Below, piece after piece: positions 13,501-25,102 of a stretch of 64,000 nucleotides of DNA. A program made the translations under genes and the position numbers. The stretch comes from Alviniconcha marisindica (lineage: Eukaryota > Mollusca > Gastropoda > Provannidae). A model generated the notes under the pieces. That model did not search any database and was not told the DNA's origin. It saw only the letters and a list, made by a program, of their open reading frames with translations. The stretch spans positions 2,287,001 to 2,351,000 of the forward strand of contig JABMCL010002049.1 of the NCBI GenBank assembly GCA_018857735.1, read 5' to 3'. Positions within the stretch are counted from its first letter, which is position 1; every line of letters begins with the position of its first letter.

Positions 13501-16500
13501 AACAAAAGTTTCAGTTCACTTCGTATTTCCCCAGTTTGCGACTACAGTGTTCTTGTACATCCAACAGGCTTTGATTTTTTTGCACTAAAAAATAAAAGCA
13601 TTAAAAAATAATAATCCCAAGTCAGAAAAGTCCACATCTGAGGGTCGGGTTTTTGGGTGCAAAATTTTCCGTTTGCATCTCCAAAGATGAAGCTCTGTGA
13701 GTTTGTTAGGATGCCCTCAGTAAGCTACTGAGCTAGATTTGCAGTTCAGATCTCAAAGGATGAAGCTCCAACGCCATCGCTAACAGTAGGGCTTTTGTAT
13801 ATTTTCGCACAAATATCGTGTGTCCAACTCGCAATTTTGAAAATTCACAGCGTCTCTCAAACTCCACTGCACTTCGAACAAAAGACATCGCCGGAAGTAG
13901 TAAACAATAGCGGAAACGAGGCTACAAGTCTTGTGAGAATGCTGTTCCTATTTGTATAAGCCGAGATGCTAGTATGGAGTGTCTGCTAGCCAGCCGCTAC
14001 CGGGCAGTCTGGGGTTTTGTGGTAAGGCAAAAGGGCGGTCTGGGACCAAGTGGGTTAAAGTGATGCCTAGACCACAAGCAGTAAACAAAACAGCTTAATT
14101 GAATTCCCCCTCCCTCCCCCACCTGAAAGAGTTAAAGAGTCCTTTTAATGTAGGCAGATGGTATCTGGTTGGTTGGTTAAAGAAAACCAAAAAAGCTAAC
14201 TATGCCTAGTCATAAATGAAAGCACTTTTTAGTGAACATTTGTTTAGTGTTATTTCCTTTCCCATACTTGCTTGGCATGCCAACTGTTTCTTCAGTTTGT
14301 CTCCTTCACGGTCACTTTCAGGAGAAGCCGAAGATGTTCGCCAAGGACCAGGAGATCAACCATGAGGCAGTGACGAAGAAGCTGTATGAGATCATCGCTG
14401 CTCGTGGCAAGAAGGGCACGGACCGCTCTCAGATGATTGAGATGCTGCAGGAGTTGAAACAGGTGGCGGAGGCCAACAACCTGGGCCCCGCCATGCATGT
14501 CAAGATCCTCTTCAACATCACTGCCGCCATCTTTGACTACAACCCCAACATTGCCACCTGCATGCGCCCCGAAATGTGGGACATGTGAGTAGATTGTATG
14601 TGGGTGGGTGTCTATAAGGGAGGGTGTTGGTGTGTACTTGTCAGGGTATACTTGTGTAACTTTACCTTTTGGTTGGGGGAAGGGGGGATCCTGAGTTTTT
14701 ACTCTGTTTTCTGATTTATCATGTTGGACCTTATATTGGGGTCCTATATCTTGACAATTTTAAACAGTTGTCATTCGAAAAACTGGAAAGAGAGGGAATG
14801 AACACTGGGTATGTGTCATTTTTTGCTTTTGGATATCAAAGGCATATATATATTATATATATGCATTTCTTGGGGCAGGGGATTAAATTTGTGTACCAGG
14901 AACAGAATAAATATCCAAACAGTGGAATAGGGGGTTTGGGGATGGGGATTGACCTCAGTATTCACCCACAATTGTTGATGTGTGGACAGGTGTATGGAGA
15001 CAATGACCACACTGATGAACATGCTGACGGAGATGGAGGACCTGGTGGTGGGAGAGAAGATCCTGGAGGAGAATGAAAGCTTGGAGGTATGCCAGCTTCT
15101 GTTTGCCCCTCATTTGCACATCTCTGTGCAGTCACTGTATTTGGTGAGGCATTCACTTCAGTTCTTTGCATTCAAGTTGGTGCTCTTGTGACTTGGACTG
15201 ACTTCAGTTCTTCTAGGTATTCACTTTTGTTTTGGTCATTCAGTTTTGTGACAAGTGTCATGAATGAGTCAACAGAAATGACCAGACTGGTGGACAAAGC
15301 AGCCAATACAAGTCACTTGCGTCTCCACATGATGTGTGGAGGCGCTTGAGACATTCCTTCTGAGTATGTGTAGACACTGAGCTGAACTAGTGAGTGGCAT
15401 TAGCAATGCCTGTGGCAAAGAGCTGCAGTGACTGGCCATAGTATTCCACAGAAGTGGTTAAAGGTCATCCTCAGTATCTGTTCTTTGGGTGTTTGTTTCC
15501 TTGCTAACAATCTGAGTAGTTTGTTTCTCTGACATTCCCTTTTCCTATGTTAGTGTGTAGGGTTTGTCATATTTCCCTGCTCACTGGAACGAAACTCTTG
15601 TTTCCCTGATTACTGGAAGAAAAAAACTTGTTGCAGAATCCACCTTACCGTGTGAGAGGGTGCATCCTGACAGTGATGGAAAGACTGGATGAGGAATTCA
15701 CCAAGATGCTGCAAGCCTGTGATGCACACAGCACAGAATTTGTGGAGAGGTCAGTTGGTCTGTTGATCAGTTTTTGTCTGTCCTCTGTCTCTTCCTCTGT
15801 TGTTTTCTGGGTCTGTGCCTGTTGCCCTGTGTTTTTGACTTTCTGTGTGTGTGTCCCCCTCTCTCCCAGCACTGATAATACCAGTGTGAAAGGAAAGTGT
15901 TTGGAAAGTCTTATTGGCTTTAAAGTGGCAGTGAGAAAGAGGGGCAGTACGATGATCTGCACAGTTACCAAACTGTAGTCATTGTAACTAGACTGAGAAA
16001 CAAAAACAGCCCCAAAAACGTCAGAAGACAATGTTCTTAAAACCCTGAGTGAGCATCAGATTTGGAAACTTGGGACGGGCTTGAAACCCTTGCATGTCAT
16101 GTCAAACGTACTGCATTGGTGTTGCGTGTCCACGGTGGTCAGACTGTTATGCCATGTTGCAGGCTAAAAGATGAGCAGCGGGTTTGCGCTTTGCTGGAAA
16201 CGCTTCAGACCTACACCGAGAAACATGGGACCAGCGAGGAGATCTGTCGGGCCTACCTGCGCCGCATCGAGCATCTCTACTTCAAGGTGAGATGGCAATG
16301 CGGGGAGTGTTTTTAGTGCGTGTTTGCTTATGTCATGCTTCGGCAAGCAAGCATGCTGTGTGGGAAGTTGATGCTGAAGTGGATTCGACTCCTCTCCAAG
16401 TCTTCATATTGCCTGTAATGTACGGGGTCTGTGTATCGAAGGGATTTAGAGCAGCAGCACAGTTTCTGCTTATTCCCTTCCTTTGTTCTTGTCACATCAG

Positions 16501-19500
16501 AGAAGTGTAGATAGAGGAAGAGCACAATCATTTTCTTTGAAATGGCAAGAAAGCCATTGACAGACCAACAGTGGAACTGTTTGAAAGGCAGCACTAGTGA
16601 ACCTGGAAACTTCCGAGAGATGGGATGTAGTGCATATGGGCTTTTCTGAATGTGTAGCTAACATCTAACATTTAACTGATCTCAACTCATCACATAATGT
16701 AGTTTAGCTCACACACATTGCTAATAGCAGTACATTTTGTTGTTTTCAGTTTGATCAGACAGCTTTTGAGGAGACCACGGATAAAACGGTAAGATTATGC
16801 TTAATATAATAGTTATGAAAGGTCCATGGGTATTTGGATCTGTGTGTGTGTGCTGTCTGTGTTGTCCTTGTGCCACTTGTGTGATCTTTATTGTTTTAGA
16901 TGTCATGGGTTATTCATTGTGCAAGGGGCATGTTCAAATTATGTTTGTTTTAGGAATGGGATTGTAAGACTGGTGCTAAATGTAAAAGACAGTGTTATTG
17001 AAATGCTGTTCTGCCTTTGTGGACTTCACCAGATGTACCCAAGCCCATTTTGAAATTGACAGCAGAGTAATTCACACATGCTGCAGTACATCCTGAACTT
17101 ACTTTCTTCCCTGCGTTGGTGGTTGCTTTGGAAATGCACAATCCTTATAGATTCGTCTCTTCGTCACAGTTAAAACAATGACAGCCTCCCTTTGCTCTGA
17201 CCAACAGAAGGTGACATCGGAACAGCTGATGGACAAACTGTGCAAGTACATCTATGCTAAGGACTCAACTGATCGTCTCCGCACGCGCGCCATCTTGTGT
17301 CAGATCTACCACCATGCCATGCATGATCGCTGGTTCAAGGCCCGTGACCTGATGCTCATGTCTCACCTGCAGGACAACATCCAACACTCAGACGTTCCCA
17401 CTCAGGTGAGATAAGTAGAAACTGGTGGATTTTTTCAGCTGAAAAACTAAATTCAGAGACCCCCCCCCCCCCCCCCCCCCCCCCCCGACACCACACCCAT
17501 ACACATACCACATGCACACAAGCATACCCTCTCACTCACACATAGCATGTACGTTTGTTTGCTACAGCACTAAAGGAGCTGAATGAAAGATGTTGGTTTC
17601 AGATCCTGTACAACCGCACCCTGGTGCAGCTGGGTCTGTGTGCCTTCCGTCAGGGTCATGTCCGTGACGCCCACAACGCCCTGGTGGACATCCAGAGCAG
17701 CAACCGCGCCAAGGAACTGCTGGCTCAGGTGGGTTGCTGGAGGGTCTTATGGATTGTGGCCAGAGTTTAGTGTCTGCTTGTGGTTCGTATGCTGGCCACT
17801 TCGTATGCAGCAGTTTGTTTTGTCCACTGAAGTGTGCTTTGTCAGTTTGTCTCTCTCATTACAGGTTCTTGTACAAGACTTGGCTATATACAAGTGAAAA
17901 AGTCTTAGTCAAACAGAGGGAAGGGAATAAGTTTGGGATGTGTTCTTTTTCTTTTTCTTTTTTTAAATTTGATTTTAGAGCATGATAGGGAGCGGAGATG
18001 CATAGAGAGGTGGCAGTGAAGATGCAAGCAACAAAAAAGCTAGGCAGAGGAGGACAATACAGATGTTGGGTTGGCTGCAGTAACCTTTCTGACCATGATG
18101 CAGTAGGTGTTGGCATGTAGTGTCTGCATTTGAATCTCTTTGGTTCTACTGTCTGTATCAGAATTGATTTGGAAGATGCTTGCCTAAGTTTCTGCAGACC
18201 CCCAATACTTTAATTAACCTCTTGCCACCCTCTGACTGACAGAGGCGTTTTAATTGCTAGTCAGCAAATGTGAAGGTACACACATCCTCAGAGAAGCCCG
18301 TTTGCTTTCGATAGAGAGAAAATGAGAGAAAAAATGGTCATGCATCCTTGGTCTGTGCAGTTTAAAGTGCAAGTTGAAAAATGTTCTTTACTCCACCTGT
18401 CTAAGTGGGCAGAGCTGGGTGGCTAAAAGTGATTGGCCGATTTGTAAGCGTTCCTCTGGTTGTGCAGGGCCTGGTGCCCCAGCGGCAGCATGAGCGTACC
18501 CCAGAGCAGGAGAAGATAGAGAAGCGCCGCCTGCTGCCCTACCACATGCACATCAACCTGGAGCTGCTGGAGTGCGTCTACCTCGTCTCCGCCATGCTGC
18601 TGGAGATCCCCTACATGGCTGGTAGGTTGCCCGGTACAGAACTTGATGACACAGGGAGTGATGGTTGCCTGCAGCCTGTTCACTTTCAGTCCCGGTGGCA
18701 TCTTGTTCGTTTGGCCTTTTTAAGCTTGCACACATTTAGAGTGGAGAGGGTTTCCTTTTTTGTATGTCTTCCCTGTCCAGACTGCAGAGCAGCCTTCTGG
18801 TAACTGTAGAAATAGCTCTCTTTTGTGTTTTAAGTTCACAGGGGGTGAGGAGGCATATGTACGTAGGTAGGTGTTCTGAAGTTTGCAAGAGGTGAGGAAG
18901 CATATGTATGTAGGTAGGTGTTTCCGAAGGTGAGGAGGCATATGGAGGTAGTGTTTGGAGCTTGGAGTACTCAGATCACAAGTTTTTTTGTGTACATTTT
19001 CTTGTGAGTTCTGTGACTGACACCACTTTTCTTAATGTTCCTTTTCAGCACATGAGCTTGATGTGCGTCGCCGCATGATCAGCAAGAACTTTCACCACGT
19101 GATGAAGATGAGCGAGCGTCAGACTTTGACAGGCCCCCCAGAGAGCATGCGAGAGCACGTGGTGGCTGCCTCCAAAGCCATGAAGGCGGGCGACTGGCAT
19201 GCCTGCAAGAACTTCATCATCAATGAGAAAATGAACGCAAAGGTGCGTAGAAATGGAAATCTTCCTGATTCATTGTCGCAGTCAGTGTTTTTCTCATTAT
19301 TTTTCTGACTGGACATAAATGTTTACCATAAGGCTTTGATGCAAATGATTTTTACAGAGATGCCAGAACCCTGCCATTTGGGCAACTGTATTTCAGCTGC
19401 AGGGGACAATTGAATTAGAGGCTGCTTAAAGACTTGTTTGCAGTCATTGACTGATTTTGATCTCGGGTCATATGTTGGAAGAAGCCATTTAAACGTGATC

Positions 19501-22500
19501 AAATATGCCAAAGGTCTTGGCATCTGTTGACTCCCAGTTCAACACAAAGTAAACACAAATTGTACAATTTTCAGAATGTGGCCTTTTGGTGTCTTCTTTT
19601 TGATGCGATGAGATGAAGAGTAGAGCACCTGCACATGTGTAGACCCAGACTGACGAATGGTGTCAGATGTGGGGGGAAAATTGTGTGCAACATAAACACG
19701 GGTGACTTCTGCAGCTGTTGCCTGATGTACCAGGCCTCAGACGTTGAACTCAGCCGTACACTTGCATTCACTGTAATTGTTCACTTGTTAAACTTGAACA
19801 CACGCCCATCCCTTGTAAATGACATATGCCTTTTTTTCCCTTTTTTTTGTCCTGTGGTGTATGACAGCACATTGTCCTGGAGTGTATAACAACACGTCCT
19901 GTGGTGTGTGACAGTGCATTGTTGCCCTGTGATGTATGACAGCACATCATCCTGTGGTGTATGACATCACATTGTCTTGTGGTGTAGGATAGCTCATTGC
20001 CCTGTAGTGTATGATAGCACATCGTCCTGTGGTGTATGACAGCACATTGTCTTGTGGTGCATGACAGCGTATCATCCTGTTGTGTATGACAACACATTGT
20101 CCTGTGGTGTATGACAGCACATTGCCCTGTAGTGTATGATAGCACATCGTCCTGTGGTGTATGACAGAGCATCATTCTGTGGTGTATGACAGCACATTGT
20201 CTTGTGGTATATGACAGTGTATCATCCTGTTGTGTATGACAGCACATTGTCCTGCGGTGTATGACAGCACATTGTTGCCCTGTGGTGTATGACAGCACAT
20301 TGTCCTGTGGTGTGCAGGTGTGGGACCTGTTCTTCCAGCGGGACAAGGTGCGGGACCTGATCACTTCCAAGATCCAGGAGGAGAGTCTGCGGACTTACCT
20401 GTTTTGCTACAGCAGTGTCTATGACTACCTCTCGCTGCCCGTCCTGGCCGAGATGTTTGAGCTGGAGAAACCTGTCGTCCACTCCATCATCAGCAAGATG
20501 ATCATCAATGAGGAGTTGATGGTAAGTCTGGTGATGGGTTTTGCTGTGGGTGATCAGAATCTGCTTGCAAGATATCATGGTTTGTTCAGCTTCTCCTAAT
20601 CTTGAGGTGTAGATGAAGAGACTGGGATGCTATGGTGATCTTTGCAGAACTACCCCCCCCCCCCCCCTTCCTCTAGGCTTCTTCTAATATCAAGGTGTGG
20701 AACTGGACCCTATAGTAATCTTTGCAGAACCTCCCCCCCCCTCCCCCTCCACTGGCTTATACACTGTTAGGGTGTGTGTGTGTGCATGTACACTATATGG
20801 ACTTTCACTTTAGTTTCACCTCACAATTTTGATGGCAGGCATCGATGGATGAGCCAACGCAGATCTTGTCGATGCACCGCACGGAGCCCACCCGCCTGCA
20901 GTCCCTGGCTCTGCAGCTGGCTGAGAAGGTGGCCTCCCATGTGGAGAACAACGAGCGCATCATGGAGGTCAAGCAGGGCAACTTCTACTTCCAGAAGTCC
21001 AGTGAGTGCCAGTGTTTTGTTTGTGGGCTGCCTTGGCGGGCTGTCCATTTGAGAACTGTGGTCCCGTTTGAAAACAAAGTTGTTTCTAGTAGTTGATGTG
21101 CACTAGCTGGTGTGTGGATGAAATGTTTTGATGATTGTGGTGGCACATGGCATTTTTATATCTGGAAGAAAAAAAAGTGGCAGTAGCATCATCATATTCT
21201 TACCTTCATCCCAAGTGCTCCTGAATTAAAGTGGATTGTGTCATGGTCCTACTGTTGCGTTTATTGCAAGTGGATAAATCGAACTTGGTGGGAAGGGTGG
21301 GGGGTCATAAAGTGCACTTCTATACATGTTTGAATATCAGTTTAATTCACCATGATCCTTTTAATTTCACTTTTATGAATTCACCTTGATCCTTTTGATT
21401 TCACTTTTATGCCTGTTTTTAGTTTCTAACAAAAGATTTTGTTCAGTTGCTTTACAATTCATGCACACCACCAGTGCGCTACTAATTGAAATTTGTGCGT
21501 TGCCTGTCATCTTGTTTTCACGGTACAAAACCTCATCAGAATTGATGCATATTTGTTGCTTGCTGTTGGTTTTTAACAGAGATGTTTTTCTAGTGTGGTG
21601 GTAAGCAGACAATTCATTACTAAATGGGTGCCAGATTCATCTGTGGTTATGGGTCTTCACCATTCCCCAGTCTGTTTGAAAAATGTTTTAATCTCATACT
21701 TTTCCCCCTAACTGTTCATATTCCTTCGTTATTTTATTGGTCTGTCATCTCTGTTTTAGGCATCATTGCATGCATTATTGTTCTTCCATTTTGATCAGCT
21801 CACAAACAGAAATGCTTTCTGTGGATAAAACTTCAAAGACAAAAATGGGGACGGTGCAAAGGAGAAAACAAGGGAAAGCTGAACAGTCAGACAGGCCAGC
21901 TTGGCTGAAGAATACAGGGTTCCTCATTGAACTCTGCCTCACCATCCGTGTAGTACAATGTTGACTATGGAACGCACTATGATTTGAGTCCAACTTGGCA
22001 TGCAGGCAATTGTAATTGGCCAGATCTGATTGCAGCTGTTGTCTCTCGTCAGTGAACATATGCTGCTACCTATTTTGAAGGATTTTGTTTTGACTCAACC
22101 AGTCTTTCACTCTGTTGCTATGCTTTAGCTTGTGGGTAAAACAGTGGCCTCCATGTTTTTTCATGATCCTCTGCCTGTGACCCTCAGTCAAAAGAAGAGA
22201 TGCAGTCAGTGGTTGTAAAGAAGCTAAACTGGCTGTAGGCCAAGTTGGTGTGAGAGAGAGAGAGAGAGAGCAGTGCACGTTGCTTTTCCCTGCGTGGTTT
22301 ATTGCTTGCAGGCTTTTTTTAATATATTTTTTATGGTGGTGGGTACACAGCATGGTGGAATCAAACATCCTTTTCCATTTTTTCTTTGGCAATTGTGTGG
22401 TGTATCTATCAGCTTGTGTTTGGGTACCATAGATATGGCCCTTTTGACAAAATGATTCAAGTGCAATTTTCTGCTGTCAGTGCAACTTTCAGGGCCAACA

Positions 22501-23503
22501 GTCCAGAGCTGATCAGGAGTCAGGTTACAGCAGATGCTAGCAAACTGCTCGTATCTGTGGAACATAAATAGAACTGGGTCACAGCTTTAGAGCTTCGTAA
22601 TGGTTTGTTGCATCACCTTTTGCAGGTGAATATAGAAGTACACATATAACTTCATTTATGAAGACCATATTGCCCAGCCTAAGTTGGAATTAATACTTGG
22701 TTGGTCTATCCTTGTATGTATTGACCTAGAAATATGATGTACAAGTACCTTCAGTATGTACTTGACAAGGTTGGTATCACTAATGTCAGTAACTGATGCC
22801 TAGTGTGTTGGAACACATTACACCTAAAATACTCCTGTCCTCTTTTGCAGGCAACCAGAACTACCAGCAGAATCAGAACTGGGGAGGTGGCAAGTATCAA
22901 GGTATGCTTATCACCCCCTCTAACATTTGGCTTGGTTCAGTTAAATCATTTTCAGTTTCAATAACGAGGAGAGCCATTGCATCCTGCATCACTTAAGCAG
23001 TAGCCGTTTTGCATCTGTGAATATCATGTGGCATTTCCATTTCAGCATTTTGAGCTCTTCCAAAAAACATCTAAATGTGAAAACACCTGCTGGATCAAAA
23101 CTTTTTTGCATGTGGAATGTACTTTTTGTGTGTGCTAGGAAACGATAGTGATTTGTGTTAGGAAACCTGGATACAATACGCAGTGATGAGTATTGGGAAA
23201 CCTGCATAAAATGCACACTAATTTGTGTTCTTGCTGGTCCCACATTCCCTTGTGGATCCAGGTCAGATTTTATAATGTTGAACATTTGTGCAGCACAGAA
23301 CTGATGGAGCCTGGTATGGTTTGTTGAAGCACAGGGCATCCAAATCACTTTCACAGTTGAAATAGCAGTCAGAATCTTTTTTCCCCACCATCTTCCAATT
23401 GGATGTAAATGCAAATTTTCTCATCTATTCAGGTCGAAGGAACGACCGCCGCGACAACCAGCGTTACGACAGAAACAGGAACTACAACAGAGACCGGGAG
23501 TAA
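7519..23503 (+). CDS. EIF3C: Eukaryotic translation initiation factor 3 subunit C
   Basis: Core subunit of the cytosolic eIF3 complex, which binds the 40S subunit and scaffolds preinitiation complexes. There are 21 coding exons: 7519-7610, 8356-8421, 8891-8967, 9809-9921, 11208-11333, 11671-11722, 12381-12448, 12946-13197, 14322-14584, 14990-15086, 15637-15749, 16163-16286, 16750-16788, 17208-17405, 17603-17728, 18468-18621, 19049-19242, 20318-20521, 20839-21001, 22851-22901 and 23433-23503 (2643 nt, 880 aa; human about 913). It begins [19 protein letters not shown] like the family. Acidic/lysine linkers sit at about 115-280. Conserved blocks include [74 protein letters not shown] and [14 protein letters not shown]; the PCI domain is at about 640-815. 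The C-terminus is Arg/Asn/Gln-rich ([20 protein letters not shown]). All splice phases close. A 5' UTR intron ends at about 7494. Confidence 0.97.
7947..8106 (+). repeat. 80-bp tandem duplication in EIF3C intron 1
   Basis: Two nearly identical 80-bp copies, 7947-8026 and 8027-8106, each begin AATCAGATTAGATAAAGAG and end near GGGTTTTGTATGT. They differ at about one visible base (GCCGTG against GCCATG), which points to a recent duplication. Confidence 0.85.
9940..10215 (-). mobile_element. tRNA-SINE, 5'-truncated copy
   Basis: On the minus strand this matches the 3' half of the SINE family: GCATGGTTGTATGGTGTACACA, then GTGGCACCAGCCATG, GTACACCACTTCGGTGGATATTC, and a tail ending near TTTATAAAAGCAATCACC. 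The tRNA head is missing. It lies in EIF3C intron 4. Confidence 0.75.
11965..12345 (+). repeat. Dispersed repeat followed by degenerate TCATCAGGGT array
   Basis: The first 60 bases are the GTAAGTAAGTTGGAGTTTTACGCC dispersed repeat, ending in TACATCAGGGTGA. From about 12060 to 12340 short imperfect units resembling GGTGGTCTCATCAGGGTAGTCTTTCATC follow, and each contains the same TCATCAGGGT core. The array looks as if it was seeded by the end of the dispersed repeat. It lies in EIF3C intron 6. The overlapping open frames (110 and 66 codons) are by-products of the repetition. Confidence 0.6.
13388..14054 (+). mobile_element. piggyBac-type MITE, copy 1 (TTAA target site)
   Basis: A 667-bp element bounded by TTAA (13384-13387 and 14055-14058). 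The terminal inverted repeats are CCCACTTGGCCCCAGAC on the left and GTCTGGGACCAAGTGGG on the right. TTAA duplication with termini starting CCC is the hallmark of piggyBac-superfamily transposons. There is no transposase reading frame, so it is non-autonomous. It sits in EIF3C intron 8. A second copy in opposite orientation is at 32107-32808, with matching internal sequence throughout. Confidence 0.85.
17461..17486 (+). repeat. Poly-C tract in EIF3C intron 14
   Basis: An uninterrupted run of about 26 cytosines lies some 115 bases upstream of the exon at 17603. Similar C runs occur at 1681-1692, 7131-7146, 20652-20667 and 42067-42083. Such runs are prone to length error in sequencing and could form i-motif/G4 structures. 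Confidence 0.9.
19848..20317 (+). repeat. 25-bp minisatellite ending at an EIF3C 3' splice site
   Basis: About 18-19 imperfect copies of TGTGGTGTATGACAGCACATTGTCC fill the last ~470 bases of EIF3C intron 17. The final unit is TGTCCTGTGGTGTGCAG, and exon 18 starts at the next base (20318). The array therefore contributes the polypyrimidine/acceptor region itself. Most units contain TATGACAG, which is acceptor-like. Long open frames on the minus strand (200 and 66 codons) arise from the repeat and are not genes. Confidence 0.92.
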
Positions 23504-23700
23504 TTCGCAGACGTCTCAGATCTTTCCGGCATCCATCTTTTCACATTCATTTTTAGCTTTGGGAATAGAATTATGTGCACGGAAATAGAGGACTGGACTT
23601 TCTTACTGTTCAATTTCAATGGTCAGATTTGGTGTGGTGATATGAACTTGGCTGATGTGGAGATGTTTGTGAACTGTTGGTTTGCACATCATAATGATGG

Positions 23701-23706
23701 AATAAA
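23701..23706 (+). terminator. EIF3C polyadenylation signal
   Basis: AATAAA lies 198 bases after the EIF3C stop codon. It is the first canonical hexamer downstream, consistent with a short 3' UTR. Confidence 0.6.
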
Positions 23707-23724
23707 GCCAGATTTTAAGAAAGG

Positions 23725-24371
23725 TGTTTGTAAATATTGTGCAAGTTGTTTAATGTGCATTTTTACATTTAAGAGCACACACATTACCTTTACCATAACC
23801 ATGTGTAAGGAAAATGCATCCAGAGATTGAATTTAAAAAATGGCTTTCCAAATTAAAACAGGATTGGACGTTCAAAATGCTGCAAAGAGACCATGTTTGC
23901 AGGCAAGCCAGGACTCTGGACAGCGTTGAGTACATCCAGCCAGCCCTGTGCACTGGCATGCACAATCTTTTGGCTGTCTAAATTCAGCACACAAAAATCA
24001 ACAGTGCACTTTAAAAGCATCATCCTTTGTTTTAGAATGCAATTTCAGTCTTGTTCTACCCACTATGCAGTCACCACTAAGATGGCTGCAGCCACAGCAA
24101 ATATGGGCAGTGACTTGCCAAAACCGTAGCCATCAGGGGATGCAAAGCTCACTTCACATACGTTATTACCTGCAACAGTGGTCTTTCTGAACTCCGTTTT
24201 GACTGATCTTAGGATGGTAGGCTATCTCAACGTATCAGGTAAAACAGAAAAAGTACTGGTCAAGTTTCCCTCCCAGCTGTTTTACACCAAAATCAGCAGT
24301 TTCATTGCCCACACGCCACCAACCAGAGTTCATACAGGTCCTGGAATGTGGAGAGAAAAACTGCAGGCATG
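23725..24371. other. Intergenic, no gene seen
   Basis: The sequence between the EIF3C 3' end and the SINE copy shows no conserved coding block on either strand. The open frames here are short, overlap each other and resemble nothing known to me. Confidence 0.5.
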
Positions 24372-24836
24372 GAATGGGGGCAGGGATAGCTCAGTGGTTA
24401 GAGCGCCGGACTCGTGATCGAAAGGTCGCGGGTTCGAATCACTGCTGGAGCAGCGGGAGAATTGTCTTCTCCAGGGTCAACTTTCTGTGCCGACTCTTAT
24501 TTCAGTATCCGTTCCGCCCGTGTTACCGCAGTAGCATGTAAAAGACCCTGGTCATTCTGCCAAAAGCACAGGTTACAGCTAAACATGCATACACCTTATG
24601 CATGTGGCTTTGCATTAAGTGGCATGGTTGTATGGTGTACACAGAATGCGCCAAGATGGCAGCAGTTTCTTGTGGCACCAGCCATGCCAGTGCTGTAAGT
24701 ACACCACTTCAGTGGATATTCAAAAAATGCGCTATAAAAAGCTATTCACTCATGTAGAATTACATGTGAGCGCAGTGAGTCTGCTCAAGAGCGGAGAATT
24801 GTGCTATATAAAAGCAATCAATAATAATAATAATAC
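24372..24836 (+). mobile_element. tRNA-derived SINE, full-length copy
   Basis: The tRNA-like head (24376-24450) has A box TAGCTCAGTGGTTAGAG and B box GGTTCGAATC. A body of about 380 bases follows, then a tail CTATATAAAAGCAATC and an (AAT)n run at 24823-24836. The same family is present inverted at 6625-7092, truncated at 9940-10215, and as a fragment at 49040-49145. The mismatched 3' acceptor side and lack of a terminator directly after the head argue against a working tRNA gene. Confidence 0.88.
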
Positions 24837-25058
24837 TGATCAAGTGCTGAAAATTGAAATAATCACCAGATGGAACAATGGCTTGATAAATGCTGACACT
24901 GTTATATGTCTGCAGGGTCACTGACTTTGTGAAGATTTAATTTTTGATGTTCAAAAGTTCTTTAAAGGAAAAGTGGCATGTGAAAATCCTAGAAACGTGT
25001 CTGGCAAAGTCATTCACACATCAATCAAAAGCACAAATTAATGCTTCCTTCGATCCCC

Positions 25059-25064
25059 TTTATT
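25059..25064 (-). terminator. RPL6 polyadenylation signal
   Basis: On the minus strand AATAAA lies about 40 bases after the RPL6 stop codon. The spacing is typical of the short 3' UTRs of ribosomal protein mRNAs. Confidence 0.75.
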
Positions 25065-25102
25065 ATTATGGAGGTCACAAACGCCATTGATCAGCCAGCA
25101 GC

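Noticed and set aside
19768..20370. 200-codon minus-strand ORF with CHTPQD/VIHH repeats
   Set aside because: It is the antisense reading of the 25-bp satellite in EIF3C intron 17 plus part of exon 18.
24376..24450. tRNA gene
   Set aside because: A and B boxes are present, but the acceptor stem does not close, a ~380-bp body follows, and three related copies exist elsewhere. It is a SINE head.
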